A stretch of DNA of 64,000 bases from JAZBPO01 sp963691775 (GTDB lineage Bacteria > Pseudomonadota > Gammaproteobacteria > Pseudomonadales > Azotimanducaceae). Shown here piece by piece: positions 52,101-60,026 of this stretch. The stretch spans positions 1,798,001-1,862,000 of the forward strand of contig OY829369.1 in the NCBI GenBank assembly GCA_963691775.1. The letters run 5' to 3'. A program made the position numbers and the translations under genes. A model generated the notes under the pieces. The model ran no database searches. It worked only from the letters and a program-made list of their open reading frames with translations, and had not been told where the DNA came from. How positions within the stretch are numbered: the stretch's first letter is position 1; each line of letters opens with the position of its first letter.

Positions 52101-52260
52101 CTGGGTGGTCTTCGGTGGCCTCGGGCTCACGGCGGTATTCACGCTCTTCCTGACGCCGCTTCTGTATCTTGGCATCGCACGCCTGGCCAGTCCGCGCGCT
52201 GACGCGGCCCAGCGCCTCGATGCGGAACTGGACGACGCCGCAGGAAGCGTCGGGAGCTGA
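49141..52260 (+). CDS. RND-family efflux pump (HAE1-like)
   Basis: A 1039-residue proton-driven inner-membrane pump. Twelve helices in two repeats and two large periplasmic loops. The proton-relay aspartates are in GLIVDDAIVVLENV (Asp404, Asp405). The N-terminus WLVTVMNLLIAIAGLAAIMAV and the second-half LLIGLIAKNGILVVEFADQL are typical. The paired Asp and lack of Glu in TM4 fit the drug/hydrophobe (HAE1) branch, not metal pumps. Coupled to the adaptor. No TolC-type channel follows; a beta-barrel protein of another family does. Confidence 0.96.
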   Translation: MSSPEDAQRDDLPALGVRRPWLVTVMNLLIAIAGLAAIMAVEVRELPDVDRPIVSVRATFPGASPETMDAEVTSIVEGAVARVSGVQSIRSSSEENASRIRVEFQPGVDLDAAASEVREAVSRVRRELPDEVEQVAVFKADEDAEEIVQVAIMSDAYGEAELTRIVEQDIVPQLIALKGVADVPLFGTRQRVLRVIIDPLRLTSFGLTVTDVGAVLRQASLDVPAGSFRSLDQELIVRADASVVTEDEISAIIVRGDIRVADVATVVFSPADATSFTRLDGRRVVGLGVVRQAGSNTIEISDGVRRAITRLDARFEELDFVVISDNAQFIRGAVKEVLISLFLSMLVVIGTIRVFSGSLRLTLIPAVTMPVALLGTIAAIWLIGFSVNILTLLALVLATGLIVDDAIVVLENVQRRRGMGLGALAAAVLGTRQVFFAVVATTAVLISVFIPIAFLPGTAGGLFREFGFVLACAVVISSFVALSLIPSAMAHTPGLDGGEPGAFGRATARLGRASIAAYDRALGAVLDHPWSSLMVALLVAGGIGSLYTALDRELLPNEDRGTLNVYASGPDGVGLNYSERQADRLEAVLEPLVERGEIEMLYTVIGRWDPNRTFVVAPLADWSVRERSQQAIQADIQRLLNNLPGARAGSWGSNSLNLRGSWGGDLQLALIGSNYDDIFAAARAFAAAIEDRLENVSRPRVNYQPTQPQLAVRVDRRRAADLGVPLDDLAGTLRAMIDGQELADLNVADQAVPIILEGGANAIDDPADLVNLYVRSTDGTLVPMSSIVSLVEEGVAAQLDRVAQRRAIQISLEVAPGYPLQAALDEVMALSREVLPPEIGIVTQGAAATLEETTQSTALTYAFALLVVFLVLVAQFESLTSALVVMITVPFGMAAAVASLYLTGTSLNIYSQVGLVLLIGLIAKNGILVVEFADQLRDGGASVRSAIVESAHVRLRPIAMTLVSTVLGALPLILSSGPGAEARHAIGWVVFGGLGLTAVFTLFLTPLLYLGIARLASPRADAAQRLDAELDDAAGSVGS

Positions 52261-52269
52261 AACGCACGC

Positions 52270-53625
52270 ATGAAGGAAACAACATCGCCAGCGGCGCGGC
52301 TGGCTGCGGCCGCCCTCTTCCTCGCTGCAACGGCGCCCGAGGCAATCGCCGCCAACGCATCGTCGCTGGCTGTCACCAGCGGCGTCGCCCTCGAGGCCCG
52401 ATACGAATACCTTGACGGCGGCTTCCGCAACGGAGCGCCTGACGAAGACGAGATCCTGGTCAATCGTGTCGAACTGAGCGCGGGGCGCGCGTGGCAAACG
52501 GACCGCGGCACGTTCAAGGCACAGTTCGAGCTCTGGGATGCACGCGCGTTCCTGCACGACGACGACACGCCTCTGGACACGGGGGAGGTAAATGCCCTCG
52601 AACCCGTGAATGCCTGGGTGGCCTGGAGCGGTGAGTTCGGGGAGGTCCGCGCCGGCCGCCTGACCGAGGACCTCGGCAGCCGTCGACTCATCGCGCGCAA
52701 CATCTACCGCAACACGACCAACACCTTCACGGGCATCGATTGGCGCGGCGATCTCGGTCCTTGGCGCGCGCAGGCGTTCATCTACTCCCCAGACCGACGC
52801 CTGCCCGCACGTCGCGAGCGGGTCGACGATGACGACTTCAAGTACGACGAGGCCAGCCTCGAACGGTTGCTCTATGGCCTCTACGCGCAGCGCCAGGTCA
52901 CGGACCGCGACAAGCTGGAGCTCTACGCCTATCACCTCGACGAGAACGACACGGATGACGCCCCGAGCCGGAATCGCCGCATTACGACCCCGGGCGCAAG
53001 ATGGGTACGCAGTGCCCCGGAAGGTGGCCTCGACGCGGAGCTGGAGGTCGCACTCCAGTTCGGCAAGGTTCGTGCAAGCCCCGAGGCCACGGACATCTCG
53101 GATCTCGATCACCGCGCAGCGCTCGTGCACGGCGAGATCGGCTGGCGCCCCAGCGCGACCGGACCCCGCACCAGCGTCGAAGTGGCCTGGGCGAGCGGCG
53201 ATGACGATCCCGCAGATAACGACAATGGAACCTTCGATTCGCTCGCTGGCGTCATCGTCGGCGACTACGGCCCGTCCGGCATCTGGACCGCAGTGACACG
53301 GAACAACATGTTCACCGCCACCGCGCGCATCGACGGCCGACCGCTACCGGGCGTGCACGCCCACGCGCTGGTCCGGCACATACGGCTGCCTTCAGAGGCG
53401 GACGCCTGGTTCGGCGCGCGCCTCCGCGATCCGACGGGCAACGCCGGAGACGAGGTCGGCACTCAGTTCGAAACGCGCGTCCGCTGGTGGGCCTTACCGG
53501 AGCAGGTTCGCCTGGAAGGCGGCTGGGTGCATTTCGCCCGGGGGGACTTCGCAACCGATGCTCCGGGCGCACCGCGCGGAGACACCGTCGACTACTTCTG
53601 GTTCGCGACGCGTATCATCTTCTGA
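52270..53625 (+). CDS. Alginate-export-type outer-membrane beta-barrel protein
   Basis: A 451-residue protein with signal peptide (cleaved near ATAPEAIAA) and alternating polar/hydrophobic strands of an 18-strand-like barrel. It resembles the alginate_export family (AlgE-like), including VEALEARYEYLDGG-type opening VALEARYEYLDGGFRNG, FRNGAPDEDE, VSAGRAWQ-like ELSAGRAWQTDRG and NAWVAWSGEFGEVRAGR. It ends with FWFATRIIF, a terminal Phe as in BAM substrates. Members export polysaccharide or act as specific porins. Located 9 nt after the pump and 42 nt before modA, so it may serve either. Confidence 0.85.
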   Translation: MKETTSPAARLAAAALFLAATAPEAIAANASSLAVTSGVALEARYEYLDGGFRNGAPDEDEILVNRVELSAGRAWQTDRGTFKAQFELWDARAFLHDDDTPLDTGEVNALEPVNAWVAWSGEFGEVRAGRLTEDLGSRRLIARNIYRNTTNTFTGIDWRGDLGPWRAQAFIYSPDRRLPARRERVDDDDFKYDEASLERLLYGLYAQRQVTDRDKLELYAYHLDENDTDDAPSRNRRITTPGARWVRSAPEGGLDAELEVALQFGKVRASPEATDISDLDHRAALVHGEIGWRPSATGPRTSVEVAWASGDDDPADNDNGTFDSLAGVIVGDYGPSGIWTAVTRNNMFTATARIDGRPLPGVHAHALVRHIRLPSEADAWFGARLRDPTGNAGDEVGTQFETRVRWWALPEQVRLEGGWVHFARGDFATDAPGAPRGDTVDYFWFATRIIF

Positions 53626-53667
53626 TCGCCGGCCTGGGCCGGCGCCCCTGGCCGCGCGCACCGCCCC

Positions 53668-54429
53668 ATGTCTCACATGCATCTTGTCTGTCTCCTTGCC
53701 CTCCTGCTTCCACTCCGCGCAGCAGCAGGCGGCTTGACCGTTTTCGCCGCTGCGAGCCTGACGGACGTGCTCACAACGCTCGTTGATGCCTGGCCAGAGT
53801 CCGCTGGCACGCAGGTGCGCATCGCCACCGCGTCATCGTCGACGCTGGCGCGTCAGATCGAGGCGGGCGCGCCGGCGGACCTGTTCCTGTCGGCCGATCG
53901 GTTGTGGATGGATCATCTCGATGCGGCAGGCCTGCTTGCACCGGCCACCGGCCGCGTCCTCGCGGGCAACGCCCTCGTGATCATTGCGGCCGAGACGGCG
54001 CCGATCCCGGCGGGCGCAGCAACGGCTGTGCTTGCTGCCCTGCCCGGCGGCGAGCGGATCGCGATCGGCGATCCCGCTCACGTACCGGCCGGCCGCTACG
54101 CCGCCGAAGCCCTGAACGCGCTCGGGCGCTGCGACCTGCTGCACGCACACGCGGCGCTGGCGGCAGACGTCCGCGCTGCCCTGGCACTCGTTGATCGCGG
54201 AGAAGCGCCCCTTGGAATCGTTTACGCCACCGACGTCGAGCTGAGCACGCGAGTACGCCGCGTCGCGACCCTGCCTGCGGAGTCGCATCGCCCGGTGGAG
54301 TACCCGGCTGCGCGCCTGCGCGACGCACGAAATCCAGTCGCGGCCGATGCACTGCTTGCGTTCTTGTCGTCAGACAGGGCCCGCACAATCTGGCGCCGGT
54401 CCGGTTTCTCAACCCCCGAGGCACCCTGA
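53668..54429 (+). CDS. modA: ModA, molybdate-binding periplasmic protein
   Basis: A 253-residue solute-binding protein for molybdate or tungstate. Signal peptide ends LLPLRAAAGG; mature protein starts LTVFAAASLTDVLTTL, the ModA hallmark. ASSSTLARQIEAGAPADLFLSAD and the C-terminal DALLAFLSSDRARTIWRRSGF follow. Stop overlaps the modB start (TGATG). Note that Mo-cofactor genes are not in the window. Confidence 0.94.
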   Translation: MSHMHLVCLLALLLPLRAAAGGLTVFAAASLTDVLTTLVDAWPESAGTQVRIATASSSTLARQIEAGAPADLFLSADRLWMDHLDAAGLLAPATGRVLAGNALVIIAAETAPIPAGAATAVLAALPGGERIAIGDPAHVPAGRYAAEALNALGRCDLLHAHAALAADVRAALALVDRGEAPLGIVYATDVELSTRVRRVATLPAESHRPVEYPAARLRDARNPVAADALLAFLSSDRARTIWRRSGFSTPEAP

Positions 54430-55115
54430 TGCCGAGCGGCGCGGAACTCGAAGCTCTGTGGCTAAGCTTGCGTATCGCAAGCGCTGCCGTTGCCCTGTCC
54501 CTGCCTCTCGCTGTTGCCCTTGCCTGGGTGCTCGCGCACCGGGAATTTCCCGGCAAACTGTTCCTCGACGGCCTCGTACACCTCCCGCTGATCCTGCCGC
54601 CCGTCGTGATCGGATATCTCCTGCTGATCACCTTCGGCGCGCGCGGCCCGCTGGGGGCGCTCCTCGCCGACTGGTTCGACTGGCGCCTTGTCTTCCACTG
54701 GTCCGGCGCCGCGCTCGCCGCCGCCGTGGTGAGCTTCCCGTTCCAGGTGCGCGCGATCCGTCTCGCCATGGAAGCCATCGATCCGGGCCTGCATGAGGTT
54801 GCGCGCACCCTTGGGGCAAACGGCCGCGACCGATTCCTCACGATCACCCTGCCACTTGCCGCGCCCGGCATACTCGCCGGGGCGATCACGGCCTTCGCGG
54901 CCAGCCTCGGCGAGTTCGGCGCAATCATCACGTTCGTTTCGAACGTGCCCGGCGAAACGCGCACCCTCCCGCTCGCGATCTACAGCGCGCTGCAGTCTCC
55001 AGGCGGCGAAGCCATGGCTGCGCGCCTTGCGGGCTGGTCGATCACCCTCGCCCTTGCCGGGCTCTGGGGGTCGGAGCTCGCGGCCCAGCGCGTTAGACGG
55101 ATGACGGCTCCGTGA
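54429..55115 (+). CDS. modB: ModB, molybdate ABC permease
   Basis: A 228-residue permease with five or six helices. The EAA loop contacting ModC is ARTLGANGRDRFLTITLPLA. The LASLGEFGAIITFVSN-like segment ASLGEFGAIITFVSNVPGET is a clear ModB feature. The last four bases overlap modC (GTGA). Confidence 0.95.
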   Translation: MPSGAELEALWLSLRIASAAVALSLPLAVALAWVLAHREFPGKLFLDGLVHLPLILPPVVIGYLLLITFGARGPLGALLADWFDWRLVFHWSGAALAAAVVSFPFQVRAIRLAMEAIDPGLHEVARTLGANGRDRFLTITLPLAAPGILAGAITAFAASLGEFGAIITFVSNVPGETRTLPLAIYSALQSPGGEAMAARLAGWSITLALAGLWGSELAAQRVRRMTAP

Positions 55116-56182
55116 GCCTTGAGGTCAAAGCGCGACTGAAGCGCAAAGGCTTCTCGCTCGATGTGGCCTTCGAAGCGCCCGCAGACGGCGTGACCGCACT
55201 ATTCGGCCCATCCGGCGCAGGCAAGTCGACGATGCTGTCGATCATTGCCGGTCTTTCACGTCCGGACGAAGGCCGGATCCGCGTGGACGAGGAGACGCTG
55301 TTCGACACGTCCAAGGGCGTTGACGTGGCCGCCGAGGCGCGCCGAATCGGCTGCGTCTTCCAGAATCCGCGGCTGTTCCCGCACCTCGACGTCCGGGCAA
55401 ACTTGCGTTTCGGCGAGCGACGAAAGACAGGCCGTGACGGCCCGCGCTTCGAAGATACCGTCGACCTGCTCGATCTCGTTACCCTGCTCGATCGTAAGCC
55501 CCGGGGCCTCTCCGGAGGCGAGGCGCGGCGCGTCGCCATCGGGCGCGCACTCCTTGCGGCGCCCCGCCTGCTCATGCTCGACGAGCCCCTTGCCGGCCTT
55601 GACGGAGCACGGCGTGCCGCGACGCTCGCACTTCTCGAGCGCGTACGAACTCAGCAGGGGATCCCCATGCTTTACGTGAGCCATCAACGCGAAGAGATCG
55701 TACGCCTGGCCGACCACGCGGTGATGCTGGACGGCGGTGAGGTTCGCCACGCAGGCCCCCTGGCCGAAACCCTGATCGCCCCGGCAGTCTGCAGCGCCCT
55801 TGGCGCGGCACCGCTCTCGGTGCTCGATGCGGAGGTAGTCGCCCAGGACGTGGAGTGGGGCCTGACCGACGTCCGCTGCGGCAAGGCACAATTTTCAGTA
55901 GCGATGATTGATGCGATGCCCGGTGCGCGCCTGCGCCTGGGCGTCCATGCGACCGACGTCACCCTTGCAAGGCAGCCACCGGCAGAAACGAGCGCAAACA
56001 ACGTGGTCGAGGGCGCGGTGGAGGCGTGCACCGCCATCGACTCCGCATTCACCGACGTCCGCGTCCGCTGCGGCACTCAGTGCCTGCTCGCGCGCATCAC
56101 CCGGCGCAGCGCCGACCGCCTCGCGCTGCGGCCAGGCGATCGGCTCTGGGCCATTGTGAAGGCGACAACCGTTGTCCGCTGA
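55112..56182 (+). CDS. modC: ModC, molybdate ABC ATPase
   Basis: A 356-residue ATPase. Walker A GPSGAGKST, Q-loop VFQNPRLFPHLDV, signature LSGGEARRVAIGRALL, Walker B LLMLDEPLAGLD, switch YVSHQREEI. The C-terminal Mop/TOBE domain (about 285-356, NVVEGAVEACTAIDSAFTDV) binds molybdate. GTG start. Converges on the DUF2855 gene with 7 nt between stops. Confidence 0.95.
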   Translation: MSLEVKARLKRKGFSLDVAFEAPADGVTALFGPSGAGKSTMLSIIAGLSRPDEGRIRVDEETLFDTSKGVDVAAEARRIGCVFQNPRLFPHLDVRANLRFGERRKTGRDGPRFEDTVDLLDLVTLLDRKPRGLSGGEARRVAIGRALLAAPRLLMLDEPLAGLDGARRAATLALLERVRTQQGIPMLYVSHQREEIVRLADHAVMLDGGEVRHAGPLAETLIAPAVCSALGAAPLSVLDAEVVAQDVEWGLTDVRCGKAQFSVAMIDAMPGARLRLGVHATDVTLARQPPAETSANNVVEGAVEACTAIDSAFTDVRVRCGTQCLLARITRRSADRLALRPGDRLWAIVKATTVVR

Positions 56183-56189
56183 AACAGCC

Positions 56190-57281
56190 TCAGAGCTGCA
56201 GCAGGAGCCCCATGGACGGGTCCACGCGGCCCTCGAGCACTTCGCGGTATACGCGCTCGACCGCACCCTTGCCGTGCTGCTTCTCGACCCTCATCCAGGC
56301 GCCACTGGCTTCCACGAAGGCAAGCCAGGCCTCGCCGAGGCGCGCGTTGTAGTCGGCGCCCCCCCACTGTTTCACGCGAAGGGCAATCCGGTCTGGCGCA
56401 AAGAACATCTGCGGTGCAGGGCCGGGTAACTCGCCGGCACCGCCGCGACCTTCCCAGTGCGTCCCGCCCACCATACAGCTGTATTTGAGCGCATCCCCGA
56501 AGTGTCCGTGGATGGCCGCAAGCACGCTGCCGTTGCCCGCCATGTCCACTGAAACCGACGGCACCGACGCATCGAACATATCAATCGCACCGTAGGTGAC
56601 GACCCGGTCATAGGTGCCGAGGCCCTCGCAGAAGGCAACGTTACCCGGCGACGTCAGACCCACGACCTCGACCTCACCCTGGCGCGCCGCGTGCAGCGCA
56701 TGCGCAAGTCCGAGCGAGGTCTTGCTCGAGGCGCTCGTGACGATGACCTGCTTGGCGCCGAAAAAGTCTTCATCGGCGAGGAAGTCATCGATGAGCCAGG
56801 ACGTCGTGAACAGCGGGCGCAGCACCATCTGATGCGGCTCATGCTCGACGCGATAAGCAGGATCGGCGCCGACGCGCTGATAGCTGTTGTAGACCGGGTG
56901 CAGGTGCGCGCGATGGTCGCTGCCATCGGACAGGGTGGCTGCCGAGACGTTTACCGGCTTCATGACGAGATAGCTCGACATGGGGAAATAGCCGTACAGA
57001 CGCTCTCCCACCTCGACACCGTCAGCGTTCGACCGCACCACGTCTCCAAAACCCCAGACCGGGACACGACCGTAGCCATCCTCCGCCGGGAAGAAGTCCC
57101 AGTACTTCATGACGTCGCCGAATACGGCATAGGTCACGTTATTGGCCGTGAACGCGAATACGTCGACGTGGACGACGACCTCTCCGTCACCGAGGGCGAT
57201 CTCTTGCGTGCTCGGCAGATCAACAAAACGATGCTCGCGGAGCGCGTCTTTCCGAACCTGAAAATCCAATGCCCGACTCAT
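56190..57281 (-). CDS. DUF2855 family protein
   Basis: A 363-residue protein of the DUF2855 family, distant from medium-chain dehydrogenases. The N-terminal GroES-like part has FTANNVTYAVFGDVMKYWDFFPAEDG and VPVWGFGDVV. A central segment VIVTSASSKTSLGLAHALHA replaces the usual GxGxxG nucleotide loop. Function unknown; relatives are annotated as uncharacterised. Downstream of the GNAT gene on the same strand by 41 nt. Confidence 0.85.
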   Translation of the reverse strand: MSRALDFQVRKDALREHRFVDLPSTQEIALGDGEVVVHVDVFAFTANNVTYAVFGDVMKYWDFFPAEDGYGRVPVWGFGDVVRSNADGVEVGERLYGYFPMSSYLVMKPVNVSAATLSDGSDHRAHLHPVYNSYQRVGADPAYRVEHEPHQMVLRPLFTTSWLIDDFLADEDFFGAKQVIVTSASSKTSLGLAHALHAARQGEVEVVGLTSPGNVAFCEGLGTYDRVVTYGAIDMFDASVPSVSVDMAGNGSVLAAIHGHFGDALKYSCMVGGTHWEGRGGAGELPGPAPQMFFAPDRIALRVKQWGGADYNARLGEAWLAFVEASGAWMRVEKQHGKGAVERVYREVLEGRVDPSMGLLLQL

Positions 57282-57322
57282 GATCTCTCTCCCGTGTTCC
57301 GTTCAAGCAACGCGCGCTCGAT

Positions 57323-57802
57323 TCAGGATGATGCGTCCAGGTGCTTCACGTAGCGCAGCAGTTCGCCTTCGTAACCATGGCGATCGTAGACCGACCGAGC
57401 CCGTTCGTTGTTCGCGAAAACGTGCAGGGTCATGGCTAGGGCGCCGGCCGCCTTCGCCGCGTCTTCAGCAGCGCCCAGCAGGCGCCGACCGATCCCGTGG
57501 CCGTCTGCGATCGGCGCGATGGCGAGGGCCTCAAGATGCCCGCTCGGCGCCTTGCTCATGAACTCCGGCTGCAGGCGCACGAACGCGACGCCCACGACCC
57601 CCGCCTCGGCGTCCTCGGCGACGACGACGATCGCGCTGTCGTCTCCTTGTTCAGCCCAGGTGCGCAGCGCCTTGGCGTCACCTTCCCAGAGATCACCGGC
57701 GCGACGGTGCTTGGGTAGTTCGAATTCTGCGAGGCGAGGCAGCATTGCCACCATCGCCTCGATGTCCTCCGCCCGACCGGGGCGGATCGAAACGTTGTTC
57801 AT
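57323..57802 (-). CDS. GNAT-family N-acetyltransferase
   Basis: A 159-residue acetyl-CoA-dependent acetyltransferase. The acetyl-CoA-binding segment is EALAIAPIADGHGIGRRLLGAAEDAAKAAG; the C-terminal motif FANNERARSVYDRHGYEGELLRYVK is standard, as is the opening VSIRPGRAEDIEAMVAML. The acceptor is unknown. ATG, preceded by weak ribosome site. Confidence 0.9.
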   Translation of the reverse strand: MNNVSIRPGRAEDIEAMVAMLPRLAEFELPKHRRAGDLWEGDAKALRTWAEQGDDSAIVVVAEDAEAGVVGVAFVRLQPEFMSKAPSGHLEALAIAPIADGHGIGRRLLGAAEDAAKAAGALAMTLHVFANNERARSVYDRHGYEGELLRYVKHLDASS

Positions 57803-57877
57803 GAAGTGCTCTCCCGTAGTGCCGCCGGCGCGCTCCGTTCAGGAAGGAAGGCCCGTCTCTCTCGCGGCGGCGCGAGT

Positions 57878-58552
57878 CTACCGCGCCGGCTCGGCGCACG
57901 CCGCAAAAGCCATCATGTGCTGGCCTCGCGGATGCCCCCAGCCGCCGAGATAGTCCGGTTCGAAGCCCGCGCTCCGACCGAGCTCCTCCAGCTCACTGCG
58001 GGTATAGCGAAAGGTTCCGTGATCGTGCGCGATCGCATTCTTGCGGACCGGGCTTTCGGCCTCGAAGAAGCTCGCGTAGAGGGTGCCACCATCGACCATG
58101 TGCGGGCGCAGGCGCACAAGACAGCGGCCGATCGATGCGGGGGGGAGATGCGTGAAGAGAGAGTTCGCAAGCGCATGATCGAAGCGCACGCCGAAGACGC
58201 CGACGCCAAAATCGTCGTCGACGCGAATCTGCGGCGCCTGCGAAGCCCGGACTTCGGGATCGAGCTCCGTCTCAAGACCGCGCCGCACGAGCTCCGCTTC
58301 CTTCTCGATGCCAAAGTAGCGGCCAGGCGCCAGCCAGGGTATGAAATGCACCCCGGCGCGCAGCGCCCCGCAGGCGACGTCGAGAAAGCGGTGATGGGGT
58401 TCGAGCCCTCGGGTTCGCATGAATTCGAACTGCAGTCGACCGATCTCGTCCCAGTGCCCACCGACGTAGCGGCGATGGCCAAGCTGCTCGATGCCCTCGG
58501 GACCTTCCGGCAAACGACGCGACGGCTTGCGTCCGAACAGACGCCGGATCAT
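57878..58552 (-). CDS. SAM-dependent methyltransferase
   Basis: A 224-residue class I methyltransferase. Motif I is HRFLDVACGALRAGVHF, with LAPGRYFGIEKE as the acidic second-strand end, then FDHALANSLFTHLPPASIGRCL typical of methyltransf_25 members. It starts MIRRLFGRKPSRRLPEGPEG at ATG 58552, overlapping the preceding stop (ATGA). The 190-codon upstream open extension is a shadow. The acceptor is unknown. Last gene of the tightly packed run. Confidence 0.88.
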   Translation of the reverse strand: MIRRLFGRKPSRRLPEGPEGIEQLGHRRYVGGHWDEIGRLQFEFMRTRGLEPHHRFLDVACGALRAGVHFIPWLAPGRYFGIEKEAELVRRGLETELDPEVRASQAPQIRVDDDFGVGVFGVRFDHALANSLFTHLPPASIGRCLVRLRPHMVDGGTLYASFFEAESPVRKNAIAHDHGTFRYTRSELEELGRSAGFEPDYLGGWGHPRGQHMMAFAACAEPAR

Positions 58553-59049
58553 GTGGACACCGTCTCCGGAAGGTCCGGCCGCGCCAGGTCCGCGCCACGC
58601 TGCATGAGCACCAAGGCTGCCCGCGCCATGGTGTTGCGGGGATAGCGCTTCAGGCACGCGAGATAGTGATCCCGCGCTTCGAGGCGGCCGAGCTGCGCAT
58701 GGCAGTGCCCGAGCCCGAGCAAGGCCATCTCGTGATAGCGAAAAGCGGTGGGCGACAGCAGCAGGAAGAAGCGCACCACGTCGAGCCAGCGCCTGCGTTC
58801 GAAATAGTCGCGGCTTGCCTCCAGTCGCTCGATCGCCTCCTCGTACTCGTGATGGGCGAGGTGCCAGAGCGCAAGCTGATGATCGCCGGTGAAGATCAGA
58901 CGCGTGAACAGCACATAGAGCAACAGCACAGCGGTTGCGACGCGCACCGCCCGCTCCGGAAGCAAGACCGCCACGGCCGCGAACACCACACAACACAGCA
59001 CCACGACCACGAGGAGGCCGAAGCGCGACATGCGCCCGGAGCCGGTCAT
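58549..59049 (-). CDS. Uncharacterised membrane-anchored helical-repeat protein (paralogue 2)
   Basis: A 166-residue protein with two N-terminal helices (about 8-30 and 34-52) and a soluble helical part resembling one or two TPR units: EYEEAIERLEASRDYFERRRW then RFFLLLSPTAFRYHEMALLGL and GHCHAQLGRLEARDHYLACLKRYPRN. It is clearly homologous to the next gene upstream (59046-59558): same layout, shared LLLSP, AxLxLxHCxAxxGR and YP-(N/K) segments. Overlaps both neighbours by ATGA. Family not recognised. Confidence 0.82.
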   Translation of the reverse strand: MTGSGRMSRFGLLVVVVLCCVVFAAVAVLLPERAVRVATAVLLLYVLFTRLIFTGDHQLALWHLAHHEYEEAIERLEASRDYFERRRWLDVVRFFLLLSPTAFRYHEMALLGLGHCHAQLGRLEARDHYLACLKRYPRNTMARAALVLMQRGADLARPDLPETVST

Positions 59050-59558
59050 GCGCTTCCCTCGGCGGGGACGTCGATGCGCTCGCCCCTGGCGCCGAGGCGC
59101 GCGCCGACGCGCAGGAGCGCAAGGGACGCGTTCGCGCTCGAACTCTTCGGGTAAGCCTCTACGCAGCGCGCGAAGGCGTCGAGCGCATCGCGTCGACCGG
59201 CGAGTGCGTAGCAGTGCGCGAGCGACAGCATGGCGGCCTCGCGGAAGCGCGTCGCCGCCGGCGACAGGAGCAGCACGAAGCGGAACCGATCGACCAGAGG
59301 CGTTTGCTCGAAGCGATGCACGGCCGCTTGCAACAGCTCGGCGCCGCGCTCGAACTGACCACGTCGTGCCGCCGCGCTACCCCGAAAGAAGTCCCGCGCA
59401 TAGAAACCATTGGCAATGCCCATGTAGCCAAAGAACGCGAAGCCCGCGAACCAGGCTCCCCAGCGACCGACGAGATCGTCTGCAAGCACCATGAGGTAGA
59501 AGCAGGCGCCAAGATGCAGCAGGACTGCGTGGCCGGAGATACGGGTCGTGCTCGGCAT
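59046..59558 (-). CDS. Uncharacterised membrane-anchored helical-repeat protein (paralogue 1)
   Basis: A 170-residue relative of the following gene. One or two N-terminal helices (about 10-45, VLLHLGACFYLMVLADDLVG and GFAFFGYMGIANGFYARDFF), then RRGQFERGAELLQAAVHRFEQ, RFRFVLLLSPAATRFREAAM and LAHCYALAGRRDALDAFARC. TPR-like, no catalytic motif. Starts 3 nt after the GNAT stop and overlaps the next start by four bases. Probably a structural or regulatory pair. Confidence 0.82.
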   Translation of the reverse strand: MPSTTRISGHAVLLHLGACFYLMVLADDLVGRWGAWFAGFAFFGYMGIANGFYARDFFRGSAAARRGQFERGAELLQAAVHRFEQTPLVDRFRFVLLLSPAATRFREAAMLSLAHCYALAGRRDALDAFARCVEAYPKSSSANASLALLRVGARLGARGERIDVPAEGSA

Positions 59559-59561
59559 GGC

Positions 59562-60026
59562 TCAGCAGTCCGTCCCGGGCCAGTGATACTCGACATCAGG
59601 CATCGACTCCGGCGGCGGGCTCAGGCCGAAGCGCACGGGCCGAAAACCGCGGCGCTCGTAGAACGCACGCGCGCGCGCATTGAGCTGATGGGTGTACAGG
59701 CGCAGGCCGTCGGGGCGCAGCGCGCAGGCATGGGCGAGGAGCGCGTCACCGATGCCACGGCCCTGAGATGCAGTCGAGACGTACAGTCGCTCCACCCACT
59801 CGCCTTCGAGCGCGAGCAATCCCGCCAGCGCGCCCCCGTCGCGGACGCCGTAGAGCGTCGCACCCTCGGTCATGGCGGAGAAGATCTGCACGGCATCTGC
59901 TTCGGACAGCGTCTGCAGCATCGGCAGCCAGGGGTGTGCCTCGCGCGCGGACGCGTACCAGAGCCGCCCGGCTTCCTCCCAGGTGCCCGCATCGTCGCCC
60001 AGCGCCTGAACCAGTACGGCGCTCAT
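59562..60026 (-). CDS. GNAT-family N-acetyltransferase (second)
   Basis: A 154-residue acetyltransferase. Motif A is VERLYVSTASQGRGIGDALLAHACALRPDG; motif B is HQLNARARAFYERRGFRPVRFG. Starts at ATG 60026, overlapping the upstream stop (ATGA); longer frames are shadow. Acceptor unknown. Its C-terminus PPPESMPDVEYHWPG resembles the usual small-molecule GNAT ending. Confidence 0.9.
   Translation of the reverse strand: MSAVLVQALGDDAGTWEEAGRLWYASAREAHPWLPMLQTLSEADAVQIFSAMTEGATLYGVRDGGALAGLLALEGEWVERLYVSTASQGRGIGDALLAHACALRPDGLRLYTHQLNARARAFYERRGFRPVRFGLSPPPESMPDVEYHWPGTDC

Noticed and set aside
53626..53667. ModE-binding Mo-box before modA
   Set aside because: The gap is only 42 nt, GC-rich, and lacks the TATA-containing inverted repeat of a Mo-box.
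58553..59122. N-terminal extension of the methyltransferase to 414 residues
   Set aside because: The extension overlaps the two helical-repeat genes in another frame and is Ala/Arg-rich noise.
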